A stretch of 19,035 nt of DNA. Source: CBFCZU01 sp965602635 (GTDB lineage: Bacteria; Planctomycetota; Phycisphaerae; SM23-33). A model generated the notes under the pieces. That model saw nothing but the letters and a program-made list of their open reading frames with translations. It ran no database searches and had not been told where the DNA came from. The DNA lies in assembly GCA_965602635.1 (NCBI GenBank), contig CBFCZU010000058.1, forward strand, positions 1 to 19,035. Direction: 5' to 3'. Both the position numbers and the translations under genes were made by a program. Of the stretch, positions 14,703 to 19,035 are shown in pieces; the stretch's first letter is position 1; every line of letters begins with the position of its first letter.

Positions 14703-16477
14703 GCAACCTTCCTCGTATCATCCGGGCCCGCGGGCGCATCTTCCGGAGCACCGCCCTCGGACACCGAAGTGTCATCGCTGTGCGTGACGCGCAACACCTC
14801 CTCCAGCGAACTCCTGCCCTCGATGGCGAGCCGCACGCCCTCCTCGCGGAGCGTGAGCATCCCCATCCGCCGCAGCTCCTGGCGGATCTCGTGGGAAGGG
14901 GCGGCCTTGTGGACCATCAGGCGGAGGCTGGATGTGATCGGCATGACCTCGTAGATGCCGGTGCGGCCCTGGAAGCCCGAGTTGTGGCACTGCTGACACC
15001 CGCCGCCCTTGCGGAAAACCTGGCCGGGCTTTTTCGACAGCCCGGCGTCGCTCAGCACGTTCTCCGAGGGATGGTACTTCGTGGCGCAGTTGGGGCAGAT
15101 CGTCCTGACAAGCCGCTGGGCCACCACGCCGTTGAGGGCGCCGGAAAGAAGGTAGGGCTCCACGCCCATGTCCAGCAGCCTGGCGACCGCGCCGGGGGCG
15201 TCGTTGGTGTGCAGCGTGGCCAGCACGAGGTGACCCGTCAGGGCCGCCTGAACGGCCACCCGGGCCGTCTCCTCGTCGCGTATCTCGCCCACCATGATGA
15301 TGTCGGGGTCCTGGCGCAATATGCTGCGCAGGGCACGGGCGAACGTCAGGTTGATCGATTCTCGCACCTGGATCTGGTTGATCATGTCGAGCTGGTACTC
15401 GACCGGCTCCTCGACGGTCATGATGTTCCGCTCGGGGGTGCGGAGCAGGTCCAGGGCCGAGTACAGCGTGGTGGTCTTGCCGCTTCCGGTGGGGCCTGTC
15501 ACCAGCAGCAGTCCGTATGGCTGCGCGAGCATCTCGTTGAGGGGCTCGAGCGCCTCGGGGCGGAAGCCGAGGTCCTCCATGCGGATGTTGAGATTTTCCT
15601 TGTCCAGGATCCGCAGCACCAGCTTCTCGCCCAGCAGCGTGGGCATGCTGGACACCCGCAGGTCGACCTCCCGCCCCTCCGCCACGATGCGGACGCGCCC
15701 CTCCTGGGGCAGCCGCTTTTCGGCGATGTCCATCTTCCCGATGACCTTCACGCGGGAGACGATGGCGGCGTGCATGCCCGGCGGGGGGGCCATCAGCTCG
15801 CGCAGCTCCCCGTCGATCCGGTACCTGACGTAGGTTCCACCTCTGGCCGGCTCGATGTGAATGTCGCTGGCGCCGTGCTTGACGGCCGTGAGAAGCGCCA
15901 TGTTCACCAGGTTCACGACTGGGCTGCCCTCGATCATCTTGTCCAGGTCGGTCGTGGGCCCGTCGTCCACCGTCTCGCGCTCGACGACCTCCACCTCGCT
16001 CTCGGCCAGCGAGGCCAGGAAGGCGTTGATGTCCACGTCCCCACCGGAGTACTTGTGGAGGAACTCCAAGATGCTCGGCGCCAGTGCCAGCACCGGGCGG
16101 ATGCGGCAGCCGGTGAGCTGCCGTAGCCTGTCGATCGTGGGCAGCGACTGCGGCTCGGCCATGGCCACGGTGAGCGTGTCGTGGACCTTGAACATCGGGA
16201 TGGCGGTAAGCCGCTCGGCCTCCTCTTCGCCGATCAGGCTGAGCAGCGTCGGGTCGATCAGGCCGTGACGCAACTGGCACCCGGCCACCCCCAAGGTCTG
16301 GGAGAGAACCTTCAGCAGCGTGGCGGGCTTGACGACGCCCTGCTCGATGAGCATTTCGCCCAGGTGGCGCCCGGACGATTTCTGCTCGGCGAGGGCCTGG
16401 TCAAGCTGCTCGTCGGAAAGGGCGCCTTCCCCGACGAGCGCCTCGCCGATCCGGGTCCTTTGCTTGGCTGACTTCAC
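14699..16477 (-). CDS. gspE: GspE/PilB assembly ATPase with MshEN-like N-terminus
   Basis: This 592-residue hexameric ATPase shows all core motifs: Walker A GPTGSGKTT (328-336), Asp box VEEPVEYQ (355-362), Walker B around DPDIIMVGEIRD (390-401), His box GHLVLATLHTND (415-426), and a zinc tetracysteine C461-x-x-C464 with C494-x-x-C497. It powers pseudopilus extension. The N-terminal part holds two tandem MshEN-like motifs: RIGEALVGEGALSDEQL from residue 9 and HLGEMLIEQG from residue 38, each with the G-x-x-L-x-x-x-G-x-x-x-x-x-x-L-x-x-x-L-x-x-Q pattern. Such motifs bind c-di-GMP in MshE. The GTG at 16477 has GAGGAG 6 bases upstream and overlaps the stop of the STAS gene by 4 bases. Confidence 0.95.
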   Translation of the reverse strand: MKSAKQRTRIGEALVGEGALSDEQLDQALAEQKSSGRHLGEMLIEQGVVKPATLLKVLSQTLGVAGCQLRHGLIDPTLLSLIGEEEAERLTAIPMFKVHDTLTVAMAEPQSLPTIDRLRQLTGCRIRPVLALAPSILEFLHKYSGGDVDINAFLASLAESEVEVVERETVDDGPTTDLDKMIEGSPVVNLVNMALLTAVKHGASDIHIEPARGGTYVRYRIDGELRELMAPPPGMHAAIVSRVKVIGKMDIAEKRLPQEGRVRIVAEGREVDLRVSSMPTLLGEKLVLRILDKENLNIRMEDLGFRPEALEPLNEMLAQPYGLLLVTGPTGSGKTTTLYSALDLLRTPERNIMTVEEPVEYQLDMINQIQVRESINLTFARALRSILRQDPDIIMVGEIRDEETARVAVQAALTGHLVLATLHTNDAPGAVARLLDMGVEPYLLSGALNGVVAQRLVRTICPNCATKYHPSENVLSDAGLSKKPGQVFRKGGGCQQCHNSGFQGRTGIYEVMPITSSLRLMVHKAAPSHEIRQELRRMGMLTLREEGVRLAIEGRSSLEEVLRVTHSDDTSVSEGGAPEDAPAGPDDTRKVA

Positions 16478-16809
16478 AGGAAGCTCCTCACGCCGGCGTT
16501 GACGTCTTCAAAGTGCTCGAACAGCCCCGCCAGCCCTGTCAGCTCGAGCACCTCCCGCAGCGTCTCGTTTACGGCGCAAAGCTTGAGCGCCTTGCCGCTC
16601 TGCTCCATCACCTGGGTGACCTCCACCAGGGCCTCCAGGCCCTTGCTGTCAACCAGAGGCATGGCCGAGGCGTCCAGCACCAGCCGCCCGAGGCTCTCCC
16701 GCTGGGCCTTGAGCATGCGGCTCTTGAAGTCCGCCGCGTCGTTGCTGGTCAGCGCGCCTTCAAGCTTCAGAACCGTTACCGCGCCCTGCCGCTGCTGCTG
16801 TATGTTCAT
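16474..16809 (-). CDS. STAS-domain protein (anti-sigma-factor antagonist-like)
   Basis: This 111-residue protein is a single STAS domain of about normal size. Visible features are the initial strands (AVTVLKLEGAL), the helix after them (NDAADFKSRM), and the phosphorylation loop LVDSKGLEAL with candidate Ser55, matching the D-S-x-G loop of SpoIIAA-type antagonists. In those systems the serine is phosphorylated by a switch-type kinase; here no such kinase gene is adjacent, but a histidine kinase is, with 50 bases of overlap. GGGAGG precedes the ATG at 16809. The gene sits between the sensor kinase and the ATPase gene, with the next gene overlapping by 4 bases, so it is likely a control component of the secretion/pilus system; the mode of action is inferred. 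Confidence 0.85.
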   Translation of the reverse strand: MNIQQQRQGAVTVLKLEGALTSNDAADFKSRMLKAQRESLGRLVLDASAMPLVDSKGLEALVEVTQVMEQSGKALKLCAVNETLREVLELTGLAGLFEHFEDVNAGVRSFL

Positions 16810-18655
16810 GTGGAGCGGCCTCCCTAACGATTGGCAGCGTCAGCGTGAACGTGCTGCCCTTGTCGATCTCCGAATGTACGGTGATTTCGCCACCGTGCAG
16901 CCGGATGACTTCGCGCGCCAGTGCCAGCCCCAGCCCCGACCCCGCCGTCTTCAGTACGCGGGGGTCCTTGGACCGGTAGAACCTCTCGAAGATCCGGTCG
17001 AGATCGTCCTGGGGTATGCCGATCCCCGTGTCCGCCACGGCGACCACCAACTCGCTGGCGCTGGCGTCCACGTGGACGGCCACCTGCCCGCCCGCCGGGG
17101 TGTACTTCAGAGCGTTGGCGATCAGGTTGTGAAGGCTCAGAACGATCTTGTCGCGGTCGGCCTGTATCGTTGGCAGCTTGGGCGGCAGACTGAAGGTGAT
17201 CCCTACGTGCCTCTCTTGGGCCTGGGCTTTGTAGTCTGCCTGGATCTCGTCGAACAGGACCTTCAGCCGCACGTCGTCCTTCGTGATCTTGAACGATCCG
17301 GCCTCGATCTGCGACACCGAAAGGATGTCTCCCACCATCCGTTCCAGGCGCCTCGATTCCTGGTTGATGACGTTCAGGCAGTTCGCCCGCAGGGCCGGGT
17401 CGCGCTGGCCGTCATCGATGGCGGTTTCGACGTTCAGGCGTATGTTCGTCAGCGGCGTCCTGAGTTCGTGCGTGGCCTGGGCGACAAAGACGCTGCGCGC
17501 CCCCTCGGCCACGCGCTGCTGGGTGACGTCCTCGATGACGATCACGGCCGCCGCCGAGTCCTGCCCCCGGACGGGGCGGACGCTGTATCGCAGCACGCCG
17601 TCGCCGCTGGCGTCTTGCTGCTCGACCTCCACGGTCCGCCGTTCGGAGACGGGCCCCGTCACCATCGCACGGATCGACGCCAGCAGGGACTCGTCGTGGA
17701 TGAACTCGCCGATGTCCGCACCCAGAATCTGCTCCCGGGGGCTTTGCAGGAAGACCGAGGCGGCCCCATTGACGAACGTGGCGCAGCCCTGGGCGTCAAC
17801 GAAGACCATCCCCTGCGAGAGCGTGTCGCAGGCCGCCGACAGGTCGGCCGTTGTCTGCCCCCGAGTCTCCAGCGACTCCCGGGCCCGCTCCAGGGAGACC
17901 TGCTGCCGTAGTTGCTGGCTGTCATGCAGCAGCCTGTTCCACGCACCGGCCTCCGGGCCCAGCCCGTTGCCCACGGCCATGGTGGCTGTCGTGGCCTTTC
18001 CGCCGCCAAAGGCCGCCAGGGATTCGCGAATGGCCGCCATGGCCCTCAGGCGGGATCGCATCCACCGGTAAACCAGCAGCAGTCCGGCCAGGGCCACGAT
18101 AGCGATAACACCGAAGCCGGCGCGGCCTGCCGACGTGCAGCAAATCGGGCGTCCGATAGACGCTGAGGCCTCGAGGTGGGCGGGGCCACGCCCCGGAACA
18201 TGAAGGCGGCTGCGGATGCTGATCTTGTCCGCGGTGACGGACTCCTCGGCGGGCCCCACCGAGCCGCCCGGCCATTTGGGGGGCAGAGTCCGCACCGTAA
18301 TGCGCGTAGGATCGGCGTCTGCAAGGACCTCGCCGTCGGGCAGGACGATGCGACATGCGGCCAGGCGGTGCTTCTCGGTGACCCTCGTCACAAGATGTTG
18401 AAGGGCAGGCAGTTCGTCCGTGGCCAGCATGGATTCCGCGCTGTGCAGCATCAACTCGGTGGCGGCCCTGACTTCCGCTACACGCCGGGAGCGGAGAGAT
18501 ATCCGCTCAGCGCGCCTTCCCCACCATGCGGCGCCGCCGATGGCGACCACGACAATAATTGTGATGGCGAGCCCCACCGGATCTACGACCAACTTCCAGC
18601 GAGAGCTTGCCTTGCCTGCTCCCGATGGCTTTTGCAGGGCTTCCTCGGTGGCCAT
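16760..18655 (-). CDS. Membrane sensor histidine kinase with PAS domain
   Basis: This 631-residue kinase is the first gene of the operon. It has a membrane helix at about 22-45, a periplasmic sensing region (about 47-175), a second helix (about 179-197), a linker, a PAS domain (about 275-375, SQGMVFVDAQGCATFVNGAAS), and a typical HisKA with THELRTPLTNIR (His396). The ATPase domain shows N-box HNLIANALKYTPAGGQ (N510, N514), G1 ADTGIGIP (D542), F-box RIFERFYR and G2 GSGLGLALA. The ATG at 18655 was chosen because GGAGGG lies 7 bases upstream; a GTG at 18661 is too close to it. The C-terminal tail (about 615-631) overlaps the STAS gene by 50 bases. No response regulator lies beside it. Position suggests it senses envelope conditions and controls this machine. 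Confidence 0.92.
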   Translation of the reverse strand: MATEEALQKPSGAGKASSRWKLVVDPVGLAITIIVVVAIGGAAWWGRRAERISLRSRRVAEVRAATELMLHSAESMLATDELPALQHLVTRVTEKHRLAACRIVLPDGEVLADADPTRITVRTLPPKWPGGSVGPAEESVTADKISIRSRLHVPGRGPAHLEASASIGRPICCTSAGRAGFGVIAIVALAGLLLVYRWMRSRLRAMAAIRESLAAFGGGKATTATMAVGNGLGPEAGAWNRLLHDSQQLRQQVSLERARESLETRGQTTADLSAACDTLSQGMVFVDAQGCATFVNGAASVFLQSPREQILGADIGEFIHDESLLASIRAMVTGPVSERRTVEVEQQDASGDGVLRYSVRPVRGQDSAAAVIVIEDVTQQRVAEGARSVFVAQATHELRTPLTNIRLNVETAIDDGQRDPALRANCLNVINQESRRLERMVGDILSVSQIEAGSFKITKDDVRLKVLFDEIQADYKAQAQERHVGITFSLPPKLPTIQADRDKIVLSLHNLIANALKYTPAGGQVAVHVDASASELVVAVADTGIGIPQDDLDRIFERFYRSKDPRVLKTAGSGLGLALAREVIRLHGGEITVHSEIDKGSTFTLTLPIVREAAPHEHTAAAAGRGNGSEA

Positions 18656-18833
18656 AGGCACACCCTCCGGGAATTCTACACAGCCATATCATCGGCATTT
18701 AGGAACGCGGCTTGACCAGTGAGCGAGAAAACCGCACCCGCCTGGGCGCCCAGGCCGGGCGGGCGGGCAGGCCATTTGCGGGCGGGCATTGACCCGGGCG
18801 GAGAATACCGTAACTTGGTGGGTGAGCGCAAAC
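18656..18833. other. Divergent region between kinase operon and tRNA
   Basis: These 178 bases separate the start of the - strand kinase operon from the tRNA gene. The ribosome binding site of the kinase lies at the left. A promoter for the long operon is expected here; TAGAAT on the - strand is a possible -10, but no good -35 stands at the right distance, so none is annotated. A weak + strand promoter candidate for the tRNA is listed separately. Confidence 0.5.
18789..18816 (+). promoter_or_regulatory. Possible promoter for tRNA-Leu
   Basis: TTGACC at 18789-18794 matches a sigma70 -35 (5 of 6) and TAACTT at 18811-18816 is a weak -10 (3 of 6), separated by 16 bases. A start near 18823 would give a short leader before the tRNA. 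The -10 is poor, so this is a candidate only. Confidence 0.3.
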
Positions 18834-18919
18834 GGGCCGGTGGCGGAACTGGCAGACGCTAGGGACTTAAAATCCCTTCCCGCTCAGGCGGGGTGCGGGT
18901 TCGAATCCCGCCCGGCCCA
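18834..18919 (+). tRNA. tRNA-Leu (anticodon UAA)
   Basis: An 86-base class II tRNA. The acceptor arms GGGCCGG (18834-18840) and CCGGCCC (18912-18918) pair perfectly, with discriminator A at 18919. The anticodon arm is AGGGA, loop CTTAAAA, TCCCT (18861-18877), with anticodon TAA at 18868-18870. A long variable arm and a T arm with GGTTCGAATCC follow, as expected for leucine tRNAs. The 3' CCA is not encoded. It is the only RNA gene in the window and lies upstream of, and divergent from, the kinase operon. Confidence 0.97.
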
Positions 18920-18957
18920 GTGAGCCTGCGATGTCCGCGCGTGCATGCCCGGGCGGT

Positions 18958-18972
18958 GCCGGACGGTCCGGC
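18958..18972. repeat. 15-base palindrome downstream of the tRNA
   Basis: GCCGGAC-G-GTCCGGC is a perfect palindrome around one G. It lies about 40 bases after the tRNA. It could be part of a terminator stem or a protein binding site; no T-run follows. Confidence 0.4.
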
Positions 18973-18985
18973 GGTTCCAACCTGC

Positions 18986-19020
18986 TTATTGCATGACCCC
19001 TTCCGGGTCCATGCAATGAA
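18986..19020. other. Long hairpin downstream of the tRNA
   Basis: TTATTGCATG (18986-18995) pairs with CATGCAATGA plus an A (19010-19019/19020), 10 bp including one G-T pair. ACCC (18996-18999) pairs with GGGT (19005-19008) around loop CTTCC, with one bulged C at 19009. No T-run follows on either strand, so it is not a classical intrinsic terminator. It may be a terminator variant or a dispersed hairpin element; the flanking sequence is cut by the window end. Confidence 0.45.
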
Positions 19021-19035
19021 CACCTTTGCGAGAGA

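Noticed and set aside
14564..16126. Long open frame on the + strand (520 residues) opposite gspE
   Set aside because: It mirrors the gspE reading frame on the - strand. Its translation is rich in His, Asp, Gly, Leu and Val without motifs, and GspE with all catalytic motifs is certain.
16499..17911. 470-residue open frame on the + strand opposite the STAS gene and the sensor kinase
   Set aside because: GC-rich shadow of the kinase coding strand; no recognisable domain and no ribosome binding site.

Overview
The window is GC-rich bacterial chromosomal DNA. It most resembles a planctomycete, possibly Phycisphaerae or a related lineage. That placement is an inference from three things: a type II secretion / type IV pilus hybrid operon with PilM, PilN and PilO; pseudopilins carrying extra secreted-protein domains; and intergenic stretches packed with small hairpins and short G-rich repeats. 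No rRNA or other phylogenetic marker is present, and the one tRNA does not decide the taxon.

Left part (1-6348): two exported proteins on the + strand, a secreted protein with repeated carboxypeptidase-regulatory-like beta-sandwich modules and a WD40-like lipoprotein. They are separated by 580 bases that hold at least eight small hairpins. The lipoprotein gene ends inside a tandem repeat (core GAGTGGATAGGGGACAG). It converges on an FHA-GAF histidine kinase on the - strand, which is divergent from a uroporphyrinogen-decarboxylase-like (URO-D superfamily) gene on the + strand.

Central and right part (6408-18655): one long run of 13 genes, all on the - strand. In transcription order these are a membrane PAS histidine kinase, a STAS-domain protein, GspE/PilB ATPase, GspF/PilC platform, PilM, PilN, PilO, a GspC/PilP-like protein, the major pseudopilin GspG, then GspH-, GspJ-, GspI- and GspK/PilX-like minor pseudopilins. 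Many junctions overlap by 1-4 bases or lie within a few bases, which suggests translational coupling. The larger gaps flank gspG (about 300 bases before it, 171 after it), so the major pilin may have its own promoter and mRNA processing. No secretin (GspD/PilQ) or prepilin peptidase is encoded here; both must lie elsewhere if the machine works.

How the parts fit: the ATPase drives the GspF platform; PilM/N/O and the GspC-like protein form the inner-membrane alignment complex; GspG forms the pseudopilus shaft; GspH, J, I and K form its tip. The kinase and STAS protein at the operon head are good candidates for control, and the ATPase N-terminus resembles an MshEN c-di-GMP-binding domain. The most unusual feature is the tip. 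The GspI-like pseudopilin carries a C-terminal Rossmann/ThuA-like domain of about 200 residues, and the GspJ-like pseudopilin carries an inserted beta-sandwich of about 160 residues. This would be a pseudopilus tip decorated with domains usually found on secreted proteins.

Right end: a tRNA-Leu(UAA) gene on the + strand, followed by a 15-base palindrome and a long hairpin.
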